This document shows, in pieces, positions 43,706-52,495 of a stretch of 64,000 nt of DNA. Made by a program: the position numbers and the translations under genes. The number at the start of each line of letters is the position of its first letter. Position 1 is the first letter of the stretch. The stretch comes from Aliagarivorans taiwanensis DSM 22990. GTDB lineage: Bacteria; Pseudomonadota; Gammaproteobacteria; Enterobacterales; Celerinatantimonadaceae. The notes under the pieces are model-generated. The model made no database searches and was not told the origin of the DNA. It saw only the letters and a list, made by a program, of their open reading frames with translations. The stretch lies in contig NZ_AUBZ01000022.1 in NCBI RefSeq assembly GCF_000429505.1, forward strand, positions 1 to 64,000, read 5' to 3'.

Positions 43706-43788
43706 ACGCCCTTGTTCATCTCAGATTGGGTTAAAGCTTGGCAAGGCTTCGCCGATAAAAAGGCATCGCTGGGTAAACAGATCAGGAT

Positions 43789-44127
43789 ATGTTTGTTAAC
43801 TACAACTTAGGTGCCGCATCCTTTGAATCGCCCTACGCTGCGCGTCAGCGTATTGAGCGGGCAGCGCCACGGCAAACAATCACCGAATACAGCGCGGCCC
43901 GCCAAACCGGTCGCCCCGGAACACCAGTATTTGGCGATGCCGATGTTCAGCCGGGCCTCAGCCCAGAGCAATTACGCAACACCCACGATGCAAAAGTCGC
44001 CAATCGTAAGTCGATTCGCGAGGCAATGAACCGCAGCGTCCAAGACTCTGGGCCTCATATTCGTTTATACCGGGAGTATGCGGATTCGCGGGGACAACGT
44101 GGGCCGCAGATGTTGGCCAGAGCCTAA
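43789..44127 (+). CDS. Hypothetical protein, 112 residues
   Basis: AGGA precedes ATG 43789. The protein is rich in Arg, Gln and Ala with low predicted order (QTITEYSAARQTGRPGTPVFGDADVQPGLSPEQLRN) and no membrane segment or signal. I do not recognise a family. It stands alone between the MocR gene and a reverse GGDEF-like gene. Codon choice resembles its neighbours, so it is probably a real gene. Confidence 0.5.
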   Translation: MFVNYNLGAASFESPYAARQRIERAAPRQTITEYSAARQTGRPGTPVFGDADVQPGLSPEQLRNTHDAKVANRKSIREAMNRSVQDSGPHIRLYREYADSRGQRGPQMLARA

Positions 44128-44137
44128 TTGTGGGCGA

Positions 44138-44893
44138 CTAAGCGCCTAACCAGATAGCATCATCCATACGATGCGCCAAGATAGTATCCGCACTCTCACC
44201 CACCTCGGGATAATGCACCCACGCCATACGCGCGCGCTGGCCATTAAGTTGGCCGATCAGCGCCTGCTGCAGTTTCGGGATCATCAACTCACAGCTATGT
44301 CGATTAGCCCCGTACAGCAAGGCCACCAGTTCCCGTTGACCAAACTTGGCAATGCTATCGGAGCGGCGCAACTGGGTGCGTAAGGTGGCAGCCAGCTGGA
44401 TAAACAGGTCTTCATCGTAGGATTCGGGGATCTGCAGGGTAAGTAAGCTAAAGGACTCGAGATTACGCTGGCTAAGGCGCAGCGCCTGAATCAGCATCTC
44501 GCGAAACATCTGCCCGCGCAGCAGTCCGGTTTGTGGGTCACGCAAGTGGCCGTGGTCGCTGATCTCCGGCATGGTGAGTGGCAAGATGCTGCCAAACACC
44601 ACTTGCTGCCCAGCCACGGTAATCGGCATGGCGTTTAACCTTAGCCATTCATCCTCGCTGTGGCAATAGTGCATCACCAAGGGGCTTTGCTGCGACATAG
44701 AACGCTCAAAGGCACTGGCGAAGGCACTGCGGCAACAGGGGTCTAAAGACATCAACCAAGGCTGCAACTGAAAACGTTGATAGCCGGTATGGATCCACGG
44801 GTAGCTGACACACAGCTGATCGTCCTGCTGCTGATAGAGCCACAGTCCGCTATCGGCTTCCAGTAATGTGTCGAAGTAACCCTCTAAGCTCAC
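44138..44893 (-). CDS. Degenerate GGDEF-domain protein with N-terminal PAS-like region
   Basis: 251 residues. The N-terminal 110 residues look like a PAS-type sensor (SPLVMHYCHSEDEWLRLNAMPI). From HLRDPQTGLLRGQMFREML, the opening of a GGDEF domain follows, but the signature site reads SIAKFGQRELVALL instead of RxGGDEF, so it should be catalytically inactive. It may bind GTP or c-di-GMP-related partners, or be a relic. Last protein before dapA on this strand. Confidence 0.7.
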   Translation of the reverse strand: MSLEGYFDTLLEADSGLWLYQQQDDQLCVSYPWIHTGYQRFQLQPWLMSLDPCCRSAFASAFERSMSQQSPLVMHYCHSEDEWLRLNAMPITVAGQQVVFGSILPLTMPEISDHGHLRDPQTGLLRGQMFREMLIQALRLSQRNLESFSLLTLQIPESYDEDLFIQLAATLRTQLRRSDSIAKFGQRELVALLYGANRHSCELMIPKLQQALIGQLNGQRARMAWVHYPEVGESADTILAHRMDDAIWLGA

Positions 44894-45014
44894 TGTGCTG
44901 GCCTGTTGTAAGCTGCTGATACTCTACAGCATAGTCCGATATTGCGAATGGACTAAATCTTCTGCAAACAAACACTTAGCAACAACACTTAGCAACAGCA
45001 CAAAAACGCTACGG

Positions 45015-45887
45015 CTAGATCAGCTCCAACTCACGCATCACATCAGTAATACACTGTTTGGTGGCCTCGCTCAGCTCCATCACCGGCAGGCGGCACTCTG
45101 GCTGGCATTTACCCAGTAGCGATACCGCATACTTAGCACCGGCCGGGCTTGGCTCAGCAAACATCGCTTGGTGCAGTGGGATCAGCTTGTCTTGAATGGA
45201 CTGTGCCAGCGCATAGTCGCCATCCAGCGTGGCTTGCTGCATCTGTGCACACAGCTTTGGTGCGACGTTAGCAGTTACCGAGATACAGCCTTGGCCGCCG
45301 CTCAGGTTGTAAGCCACTGCGGTTGCATCTTCACCGCTTAGCCAGCAGAACTCGCCATCAATCAGTTGGCGCTCGAACAGTGGGCGGCTCAGATCGCCGG
45401 TGGCATCTTTTACCCCAACGATACGCGGCAGCTTCGCCAGCTCAGCCATGGTTTCTGGCTCAACATCCACCACCGCACGTGGAGGAATATTGTAAACCAC
45501 GATAGGAATGTCGGTGGCGTCATGCACCATCTTGAAGTGTTGATACAGACCGGGTTGCTTAGGACGGTTGTAGTAGCCTGCCACATGCAAGGTAGCGTCT
45601 GCGCCAGCTTGTTGCGCCTGACGGGTGTATTCAATCGCTTCGACGGGGTTGTTAGAGCCCGCACCGGCGATAACCGGTACACGGCCTGCCGCTTGCTCGA
45701 CCACGGTCTTGACCACTTGCACGTGCTCATCGTGCGTTAAGGTTGGGCTTTCACCAGTGGTACCGACGGGCACAATCGCATGTGTACCTTGCTCGACATG
45801 CCACTCAACTAAGGCTTTGATCGCCTCGTAATCCACTTCACCATCACGAAATGGCGTGACTAGCGCAACTATTGACCCTTTAAACAT
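45015..45887 (-). CDS. dapA: 4-hydroxy-tetrahydrodipicolinate synthase
   Basis: 290 residues. [47 protein letters not shown] with the active Tyr, and [13 protein letters not shown] with the Schiff-base Lys are all present. It condenses pyruvate with aspartate semialdehyde at the entry to lysine and diaminopimelate synthesis. ATG 45887 starts the standard protein. A terminator-like hairpin lies 44 bases upstream of the start, inside its leader. Confidence 0.94.
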   Translation of the reverse strand: MFKGSIVALVTPFRDGEVDYEAIKALVEWHVEQGTHAIVPVGTTGESPTLTHDEHVQVVKTVVEQAAGRVPVIAGAGSNNPVEAIEYTRQAQQAGADATLHVAGYYNRPKQPGLYQHFKMVHDATDIPIVVYNIPPRAVVDVEPETMAELAKLPRIVGVKDATGDLSRPLFERQLIDGEFCWLSGEDATAVAYNLSGGQGCISVTANVAPKLCAQMQQATLDGDYALAQSIQDKLIPLHQAMFAEPSPAGAKYAVSLLGKCQPECRLPVMELSEATKQCITDVMRELELI

Positions 45888-45922
45888 GCCTGCTCCATCC
45901 TGCGTAAATAAAAATCGGCGTA

Positions 45923-45952
45923 AAATAAAAAACCCGGTCACATGGCCGGGTT
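45923..45952 (-). promoter_or_regulatory. Terminator-like hairpin in the dapA leader (attenuator candidate)
   Basis: On the minus strand AACCCGG (45952-45946), loop CCATGTGA, CCGGGTT (45937-45931), then TTTTATTTTA. It stands between the only available upstream promoter region and dapA, since rsmC starts in the other direction at 46196. No canonical lysine riboswitch core was seen in the 240 bases behind it. Confidence 0.55.
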
Positions 45953-46195
45953 CAGATTCGCTTGTCGTCGTTTAGTGCTGCCCAGCCAGATCCCGCTCCC
46001 TGCATTTAGGAAGCTTGCGTTTGAGCTTGAAAGAAACGAGGTTCGTCACGAATTAATCTCTGTAATAAAACTGCCCCTAGTTTCCCAAGCTGGCCCCAAA
46101 TGTCAAGGCTTGAGGCTGCAAAGCATGGCGCCACTCATGGTGTTTTGCTAAAAACTTCACTATTATTGCGGCACTTTTTCCGACCCGGCAGTCCC

Positions 46196-47227
46196 ATGAA
46201 CAGCACCATCCAGCCCAGCAGCCAATTACTCGAACGCCACCCTGACCTCTTTGACGATCGTAGCCTGCTGGTATTTGGACAAGTACTCGATCACTACCCG
46301 CTAAGCCTGACCAAGTCATGCAAGCAACTGCAAGTTCATAACTACAACTTTTCCAATCATCAGGCCATGCAGGCGAAAGCCTCAGACGCCCAGCTCAGCT
46401 TTGGCGCGCTGCCCAAAGCTGCCGAGGGGTGCAATGCCGCCCTGATGTATATGCCCAAGGCCAAGCAAGAGGCAGCAATGCTGCTGGCAGCGGTATTGCC
46501 GCAGCTACCAACGGGCTCCGAGCTGTATGTGGTGGGCGAGAACCGGGGCGGCATTAACGCCACCGATAAGCTGCTCAAACACTACGGTTTGTCCCCACGA
46601 AAGCTTGATAGCGCGCGCCGCTGCTCGCTTTACTACTGCGAGATAGACCAGCCGATCCCCGCCTTTGAGCTGCAGCAGTGGCAGCAGCAATTCAACCTAA
46701 CGCTGCCCCAGGGCGAGGTTGCACTCAGCTCGATGCCAGGCGTTTTCAATCACGGCAAACTGGATGCAGGCACCGAGTTACTTCTCCAGCAGCTCCCCAA
46801 ACTGCAAGGAGAGATCCTCGATTTTGGCTGTGGCGTGGGAGTGATTGGTGCAGCCCTTGCCCTAAATAAGGGCAGCACCATTAGCATGCTCGATGTTAGT
46901 GCTTACGCCGTAGAGTGCGCCCGCCAGAGCCTAACGCTGAATGGACTAACTGGAACAGTGTTTGCTTCAGACGGTTTAAGTGAAGTGACCGGGCGGTACG
47001 ACTTTATAGTAAGTAACCCTCCCTTCCATACGGGCGTACATACCGACTATCAGGTAGTAGAAAATTTTATTCGCGGTGTAAAAAAACACCTCAAGCCCCA
47101 AGGCGAATTGTGGTTGGTCGCCAACAGTCACCTGCAATATGAAAGCTTGTTGAACAGCAATTTCTCATCCTGGGAACAGCGGGTCGATAACCGCAAGTTC
47201 AAGGTATTGCGCGCTATCAACAATTAA
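46196..47227 (+). CDS. rsmC: 16S rRNA m2G1207 methyltransferase
   Basis: 343 residues from ATG 46196. The first half is the degenerate RsmC N-terminal methyltransferase copy; the second half carries the SAM-binding ILDFGCGVGVIGAALAL and the catalytic SNPPFHTGVHTDY motif. It modifies the small ribosomal subunit. Followed by a terminator at 47252. The frame is open upstream to 46100 but without family similarity. Confidence 0.92.
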   Translation: MNSTIQPSSQLLERHPDLFDDRSLLVFGQVLDHYPLSLTKSCKQLQVHNYNFSNHQAMQAKASDAQLSFGALPKAAEGCNAALMYMPKAKQEAAMLLAAVLPQLPTGSELYVVGENRGGINATDKLLKHYGLSPRKLDSARRCSLYYCEIDQPIPAFELQQWQQQFNLTLPQGEVALSSMPGVFNHGKLDAGTELLLQQLPKLQGEILDFGCGVGVIGAALALNKGSTISMLDVSAYAVECARQSLTLNGLTGTVFASDGLSEVTGRYDFIVSNPPFHTGVHTDYQVVENFIRGVKKHLKPQGELWLVANSHLQYESLLNSNFSSWEQRVDNRKFKVLRAINN

Positions 47228-47251
47228 GCTGGTTAGCTTTAACATTTTGTT

Positions 47252-47281
47252 AAATCCCCTGTTTACATTGGGGGATTTTTT
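47252..47281 (+). terminator. Terminator after rsmC
   Basis: AATCCCC, 11-base loop, GGGGATT followed by T residues, 25 bases after the rsmC stop. Confidence 0.8.
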
Positions 47282-47338
47282 GAGAAACTGTTGTCAGCAA
47301 TTTTGAAAACGATTTCAACTTAACCAAGGTAGGTCACT

Positions 47339-48559
47339 ATGGCAGGCATCCTTTCTATGATTTTGGCAGGGGGAGAAGGAACGCGTCTCTACCCGCTCAC
47401 CGAAAGCCGCACCAAACCCGCAGTTCCGTTCGGTGGTAGCTATCGACTCATCGACTTCGCACTGAATAACTTTGTTAACTCGGATTTCCTGAAGATCTAC
47501 GTGCTGACCCAGTTTAAGTCGCAGTCACTCAATACCCACCTTCGCCAAGCCTGGCACCTGTCTGGTATTACCGACCGCTTTATTGATGCCGTGCCCGCAC
47601 AGATGCGGATGGGCAAACGTTGGTACGACGGCACTGCCGATGCCATCTATCAGAACATCCGCTTTATTGAGATCAACGAGCCAGAGCATGTCTGTATCTT
47701 CGGCAGTGACCACATCTATAAGATGGATGTGCGCCAGATGGTCGACTACCACCGCCAGCTTAAGGCCGACCTCACCGTGGCCGCGATTAAGGTGCCAGTG
47801 GATCAGGCCGATCAGTTCGGCATTATCGAGGTCGACGAGCAGGGTCGTATGATTGGCTTTGAAGAGAAACCCAAAGTAAATCCTAAGACCATCCCCGGCG
47901 ATCCCGACCACGTGCTGGCGTCGATGGGCAACTATGTGTTTGAAACCAACACCCTACTCAAATCACTGGTCGAAGATGGTGAAAACCCTGAATCGAGCCA
48001 CGACTTTGGCAACGACATCATTCCTAAGCTCTATCCCAAGGGCAATGTCTACGCCTACGACTTCACCACCAACCAGATCGCCGGCGAGGCGGCCAGCGGC
48101 TACTGGCGCGATGTGGGTACCCTCGATGCCTACTGGGCAGCCCATATGGATCTGCTAGACGAGAACCCTCCGTTCTCGCTATACAACCCCAAGTTCCCGC
48201 TACACACCCACTATCCACCGCTGCCACCGGCAACCTTTAAGGATATGGACGGCAAAAAAGTCAGTGTCAGTGAGTCGCTCATCTCAGCCGGTAGCTTTGT
48301 GCTGGGCTCAGAAGTGAACCGTTCTGTGCTGGGCTTCCGCAGCCACGTGCGCCCGGGCTCCATCGTCAGCGAATCGGTGCTGATCGCCAACTGTAAGATT
48401 GGTGAGGGCTGCTCGATTCGTCGCACCATCATCGATAAAAACGCCGAAATCGCCCCCGGTACGGTGATCGGCGAGAACCTTGAGGAAGACCGCAAACGCT
48501 TTACCGTGTCACCGAACGGCATCGTTGTGATCCCGAAAAATGCACGGGTTGGCTTCTAA
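47339..48559 (+). CDS. glgC: Glucose-1-phosphate adenylyltransferase (intact copy)
   Basis: 406 residues, complete. Catalytic domain: MILAGGEGTRLYPLTESRTKPAVPFGG, DGTADAIYQNIRF, FGSDHIYKMD; the C-terminal beta-helix domain is intact (LISAGSFVLGSEVNRSVLG, RRTIIDKNAEIAPGTVIG). It makes ADP-glucose from glucose-1-phosphate and ATP, the committed step to glycogen, as a tetramer. Spacing to glgA is 94 bases with a hairpin between. It is the functional paralogue of the interrupted copy at 24703. Confidence 0.93.
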   Translation: MAGILSMILAGGEGTRLYPLTESRTKPAVPFGGSYRLIDFALNNFVNSDFLKIYVLTQFKSQSLNTHLRQAWHLSGITDRFIDAVPAQMRMGKRWYDGTADAIYQNIRFIEINEPEHVCIFGSDHIYKMDVRQMVDYHRQLKADLTVAAIKVPVDQADQFGIIEVDEQGRMIGFEEKPKVNPKTIPGDPDHVLASMGNYVFETNTLLKSLVEDGENPESSHDFGNDIIPKLYPKGNVYAYDFTTNQIAGEAASGYWRDVGTLDAYWAAHMDLLDENPPFSLYNPKFPLHTHYPPLPPATFKDMDGKKVSVSESLISAGSFVLGSEVNRSVLGFRSHVRPGSIVSESVLIANCKIGEGCSIRRTIIDKNAEIAPGTVIGENLEEDRKRFTVSPNGIVVIPKNARVGF

Positions 48560-48612
48560 GCGAGCAACTGAACTGATATAACAGAAGTATTTGCTTCCGT
48601 TAGTACCATCAC

Positions 48613-48634
48613 AGAGGCACCCTTAGGTGCCTCT
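48613..48634 (+). promoter_or_regulatory. Hairpin between glgC and glgA
   Basis: AGAGGCACC, loop CTTA, GGTGCCTCT: perfect 9-bp stem, with no T run, ending 20 bases before the glgA GTG. It may set the relative expression of the two genes. Confidence 0.55.
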
Positions 48635-48653
48635 GATGTTTAAGGAGAATATT

Positions 48654-50108
48654 GTGTCGAGTTCAGCCAACATTTTATTTGTGGCTTCCGAGGTAGAGAG
48701 TTTGGCTAAGACCGGCGGTCTGGCCGACGTGGCCAAAGCCCTTCCCTTGGCTCTTCAACGACATGGACAGGACGTCCGCTTGATCATGCCCTTCTACAAG
48801 ACGCTAAAGCGTCGCGAAGAGGCAACCAAGCTACTTGACCTGCAACTGCCCAGCGACCAGCCGGACCAACCCTTCCACTACAGCGTCTACCAACTCAAGT
48901 TAGGCGATGTGCCTGTCTACCTGCTGGAACACCAAGAGTACTTTGAGCGCGATGGCCTCTACGGTGAAGGCGAGTTCGGCTACGACGACAACGGCGAGCG
49001 CTTCGCCTTCTTCAGTCGCGCAGTCTTTCAGGTGTGTGAAGCGCTGCAGTTCAAACCGGATATCCTGCACTGTAACGACTGGCACACCGGGCTTATCCCC
49101 TTCCTACTGAAGGTCCGCTTCGCCCAACACCCGTTCTTCTGCAACACCAAGAGCATCTTGACCATCCACAATGCTGCGTTTCAGGGGATCTTCGAGCGTC
49201 GCCAATTCGATCGCTTGGAAGGTGCCAGCGAAGGCTTGGTGGATCAGTTGCTGGACAACTTCCACTGCGTCAACCTGCTCAAAGCCGGTATTCGCTTCGC
49301 CGATAAGATCAATGCGGTGAGCCCCAACTACGCGCAAGAGCTACTGACCCGACTCGGCTCCCATGGCCTGGGCGATGTCTTTATGGAGCGTCAAGCTGAC
49401 TTGGTGGGCATCCTCAATGGCTGTGACTATTCCGATTGGGATCCAGCCAGCGACAAGCTACTGCCGTTTAACTACTCGTTGGACGATATCAGCGGCAAAC
49501 AGAAGTGCCGCGACGAGCTGCAGCGCAAAACCGATCTGGAGTCTCTGCCAGTGCCGATCTTTGGCATGGTATGCCGACTGACCGAGCAAAAAGGCTTCTA
49601 TCTGCTGCTCCCTGCACTGGAGCACTTCCTGCGCCACAACGTGCAAGTGGTGATCGTTGGTACTGGCGATAGCCAGATCGCGGCAGCGCTGGAGCAATTA
49701 CAGCTGCGCTACCCGCGGAAGTTGCGCTTTATCAATGCCTACTCCAACGAGCTGGCCCACCTTATCGAAGCCGGTGCCGACTTCTTCTTGATGCCGTCGC
49801 TGTTCGAGCCCTGCGGCCTAAACCAGATGTACAGCCTGGCCTATGGCACCTTGCCGATTGTGCGAGGAGTGGGTGGTCTAAACGACACCGTGGTGGACTA
49901 CGACCAAGACCCAGAGAAGGCCACTGGCCATATCTTCTACGAGCCGGAGTCCAGCGATCTACTCAATACCCTGCGCCGGGCACTGCTGCTCTACCTTGAA
50001 CACCCGGAAGAGTTTAGCGCTATGCGCCAGCGCGCCATGCAAACCCGCTTTGGTTGGGAAGAGTCGGTGGAGCAATACTTAGAGCTGTATCACCAAGCGC
50101 GAAGTTAA
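48654..50108 (+). CDS. glgA: Glycogen synthase
   Basis: 484 residues from GTG 48654, with AAGGAG 6 bases upstream; the frame reads back to 48627, but the GTG start gives the normal N terminus. ANILFVASEVESLAKTGGLADV contains the ADP-glucose-binding KTGGL. LHCNDWHTGL, FGMVCRLTEQKG and the acid-containing SLFEPCGLNQMYSLAYG follow. It extends alpha-1,4-glucan chains from ADP-glucose. Forms the glycogen unit with the upstream intact glgC. Confidence 0.93.
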   Translation: MSSSANILFVASEVESLAKTGGLADVAKALPLALQRHGQDVRLIMPFYKTLKRREEATKLLDLQLPSDQPDQPFHYSVYQLKLGDVPVYLLEHQEYFERDGLYGEGEFGYDDNGERFAFFSRAVFQVCEALQFKPDILHCNDWHTGLIPFLLKVRFAQHPFFCNTKSILTIHNAAFQGIFERRQFDRLEGASEGLVDQLLDNFHCVNLLKAGIRFADKINAVSPNYAQELLTRLGSHGLGDVFMERQADLVGILNGCDYSDWDPASDKLLPFNYSLDDISGKQKCRDELQRKTDLESLPVPIFGMVCRLTEQKGFYLLLPALEHFLRHNVQVVIVGTGDSQIAAALEQLQLRYPRKLRFINAYSNELAHLIEAGADFFLMPSLFEPCGLNQMYSLAYGTLPIVRGVGGLNDTVVDYDQDPEKATGHIFYEPESSDLLNTLRRALLLYLEHPEEFSAMRQRAMQTRFGWEESVEQYLELYHQARS

Positions 50109-50114
50109 ACCCTG

Positions 50115-50154
50115 CCCGCCCCACTGTCGCTTTGGCATTTGGGCGGGTTGTCTT
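50115..50154 (+). terminator. Possible terminator after glgA
   Basis: CCCGCCC (50115-50121) and GGGCGGG (50141-50147), 19-base loop, then TTGTCTT. A weak terminator form. Confidence 0.5.
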
Positions 50155-50191
50155 ATACCCTGTATGAAGGCCGTCCCATTCAGGAGGAACT

Positions 50192-50473
50192 ATGGGGATA
50201 TCTGAACAGATTCATAACTTTAATGAGTTTTTAGTTGCTGAGCAGCTACGCGATCTAAAACAGCTTAATGAGCTAAACGACGAGCAGAAGCTCGACCTCT
50301 ATTGCATCGTACTGAATCGCCTACCCGCCCGCTACGTTAGGCATGATGTGGATGCACTGAGCAGCCTCAGCGATGAACAGCGCCAACACCTGCAAGAAAA
50401 CATCGCTATTGAGATCAACGATGCCCTCGATTTCTTGCTGCGAGACCGCCGCCAAGAGGTCAGAGATAGCTGA
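50192..50473 (+). CDS. ComFB-like small protein
   Basis: 93 residues with a strong AGGAGGA site. DLYCIVLNRLPARYVRHDVDALSSL (described by residues 35-59) matches the ComFB fold, whose hallmark is LNxLPxRYV. ComFB proteins occur as late-competence partners in Firmicutes and bind cyclic di-GMP in cyanobacteria. It follows glgA and could be a nucleotide-linked switch for glycogen storage or an unrelated gene. A single short domain with no extra region. Confidence 0.65.
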   Translation: MGISEQIHNFNEFLVAEQLRDLKQLNELNDEQKLDLYCIVLNRLPARYVRHDVDALSSLSDEQRQHLQENIAIEINDALDFLLRDRRQEVRDS

Positions 50474-50548
50474 AGAAAACTTGAGACATTTCTCACAAAT
50501 TTACTTGTTAGACGTCATCAAACGGTCTACAATCCCCGCCTATTTTCT

Positions 50549-50580
50549 AGCCAAGTAGCAGAACAATCTGCTGTTTGGCT
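50549..50580 (+). other. Symmetric two-part hairpin before the envelope operon
   Basis: AGCCAA-GT-AGCAGA, loop ACAA, TCTGCT-GT-TTGGCT: both arms pair across matched 2-base bulges. It lies 100 bases before the barrel gene start, likely in its 5' leader. Confidence 0.45.
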
Positions 50581-50681
50581 CCGGTCACGAAAGGACTCTT
50601 CCGTTAGTTCGCTAGAACGCTGTCAGGGAACAACGACATTCGACTATTCCAGTCGCCGCAACATATAAATAGAGAGTCCGA

Positions 50682-51575
50682 ATGAAGAAGTTATTCACCC
50701 TGTGTCTGGCGCTGCTTGCCGCCTCCGTAAGCGCCGCCAGCGATGTCGAGTCTGTGGTTTTTACCGAGGTTGAAGAGCAAGAAGAAGAGCGTTTTATCTA
50801 CGACCGCACCTTCCCGCTACTGGCCCAAGAAGCCTATGACCGTGGCTACGAGCTGCCTAAGCCTTATGGTTTCACCTTCAACTATATGAAGATGGATCAG
50901 CCGCTTTATGTTACAGGGATTAATATCACAAACATCCCCTTAGAAGGCATCGTCAACAACTTTCTATCTGAAGCTATTGATGGAGCCCATCAGGAGTCAG
51001 AGACGTTTACTCTTCGCGGTGATATGTGGGTACTTCCATTCTGGAACGTCTACGGGGTAGTAGGTGTAACTAGTGGTAGCAGTAATGCCCCAATCAACGG
51101 TCGCTTTCTTGGACAAGAAATCAATAGTAGCTTCGACTTAACTTTTAAAGGCACCACCTACGGGGGTGGTACGACTTTCGCCGGCGGTATCGGCAACTGG
51201 TTTGCGTTGGTAGATGTTAATTACACCTACACAGATTTAGATATTTTAGACGGTCGTATTACCACACTGGTAGCCGCACCTCGCGCAGGCTACCGTTACA
51301 ACTACAAAGGTCATGACGTTCAGTTGTGGGTTGGCGGTATGTACCAAGATGTCCAGCAAACCTTTAGTGGCTATGTGAAGGATCTTGATGGACTGGATTT
51401 TGTCGGAGATATCGGCCTTGACGATGCAAGGTTTACCGTTGATCAGCGCCTAGTCAACAAATGGAACACCGTAATCGGTAGCCAAGTTGCCCTTACCGAT
51501 GGCCTCGATCTGCTATTCGAAATGGGCTTTGGCCAGCGTAAAAGCATGATGCTGGGTCTGGGTTACCGCTTCTAA
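50682..51575 (+). CDS. Predicted outer-membrane beta-barrel protein
   Basis: 297 residues. A signal peptide is clear (MKKLFTLCLALLAASVSAAS, cut after ASA). The mature part begins with an acidic stretch (VEEQEEE) and then repeats alternating polar/hydrophobic strands; it ends in LGLGYRF, a C-terminal aromatic as expected for BAM-inserted barrels. No named family is recognised. It leads a four-gene cluster of envelope proteins. DNA of its central part looks more AT-rich than that of the neighbours, which may mean a different selection history. Confidence 0.75.
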   Translation: MKKLFTLCLALLAASVSAASDVESVVFTEVEEQEEERFIYDRTFPLLAQEAYDRGYELPKPYGFTFNYMKMDQPLYVTGINITNIPLEGIVNNFLSEAIDGAHQESETFTLRGDMWVLPFWNVYGVVGVTSGSSNAPINGRFLGQEINSSFDLTFKGTTYGGGTTFAGGIGNWFALVDVNYTYTDLDILDGRITTLVAAPRAGYRYNYKGHDVQLWVGGMYQDVQQTFSGYVKDLDGLDFVGDIGLDDARFTVDQRLVNKWNTVIGSQVALTDGLDLLFEMGFGQRKSMMLGLGYRF

Positions 51576-51583
51576 CACTTGCC

Positions 51584-52492
51584 ATGCGCCTGTTACTCAG
51601 CCTGCTTGCTGCGCTCACTCTACAAGCCTGTTCTGCCCTGCACTGGGTGGAACAAGGCCAGCAGCGCGCGTTGCAGGAGCAAGGTTTTACCGAATCCGTA
51701 CTACAACTTAATGACGGTGGCGAGCTACGTTACTGGGTAGGCGGGCAAGGCCGGCCGCTGTTGCTACTGCACGGCTTTGGTGGCACAGCTACCACCACCT
51801 GGCTACCAGTGATGCAAGGTCTGGCCGACGAGTACCGCATTATCGCGCCCGATCTGCCCTGGTTTGGCGACTCTTACAGCCATCAGCCCGCCGAACTGGC
51901 GGTGCACCGCGACGCGATTGCGCAATTGCTTGCTCAGCTGCGTGTGCCAAGCGCCCCGATTATGGCCATCTCCTACGGTGGCTTCGTCGCCTTAGACATG
52001 ATCCACCACGGTTTTGAGGCCGAGCAGCTGATTATTCTGGCCAGCCCCGGGGTTCGTCTCGACGACCACCAGCTGGAATTGATGGCGACCCGCTTCGACA
52101 AATCCGATGCCACCGCGATCTTTGTGCCCAATGACCGCCAACAGATGCGCGAGCTACTCGACGGTACCTTTGAGCGCGCCCCCAAGCTGCCCGGCTTTGT
52201 CGATGAGCAGCTCTACCAGCGCTATTTCGAGCCTTGGCGAGATGAGAAACGCGCCATGATTGACACCCTGCCTGCATATCGTGATGAGTTCGCTCAAGAC
52301 TTTGAGGCGCGCTCGCTGCCTCGCACCTTGCTTATCTGGGGCGAGCAGGATCAGGTGTTTCCGCTGACTATCGCCAAGCAGCTATCCGAGGACTACAGCG
52401 CCCCATTGATGGTTATCCCCGGTGCCAATCACAACATCAGCAACGACTATCCGGACCTGATCATTCAGGCCAGCAAACTGTTTCTGGACTAA
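51584..52492 (+). CDS. Alpha/beta-hydrolase lipoprotein
   Basis: 302 residues. Lipobox LTLQAC puts the lipidated Cys at about residue 16. The hydrolase fold shows LLLLHGFGGTATTTW, the nucleophile elbow IMAISYGGFVALD (Ala in place of the first Gly of GxSxG), the acid in LIWGEQDQVFP and His in IPGANHNISND. It acts in the periplasm anchored to a membrane. Substrate unknown. Starts 8 bases after the barrel gene. Confidence 0.85.
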   Translation: MRLLLSLLAALTLQACSALHWVEQGQQRALQEQGFTESVLQLNDGGELRYWVGGQGRPLLLLHGFGGTATTTWLPVMQGLADEYRIIAPDLPWFGDSYSHQPAELAVHRDAIAQLLAQLRVPSAPIMAISYGGFVALDMIHHGFEAEQLIILASPGVRLDDHQLELMATRFDKSDATAIFVPNDRQQMRELLDGTFERAPKLPGFVDEQLYQRYFEPWRDEKRAMIDTLPAYRDEFAQDFEARSLPRTLLIWGEQDQVFPLTIAKQLSEDYSAPLMVIPGANHNISNDYPDLIIQASKLFLD

Positions 52493-52495
52493 GCA

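Noticed and set aside
45888-46195. Lysine riboswitch before dapA
   Set aside because: I could not find the conserved L-box junction sequences; only a terminator-like stem is supported.
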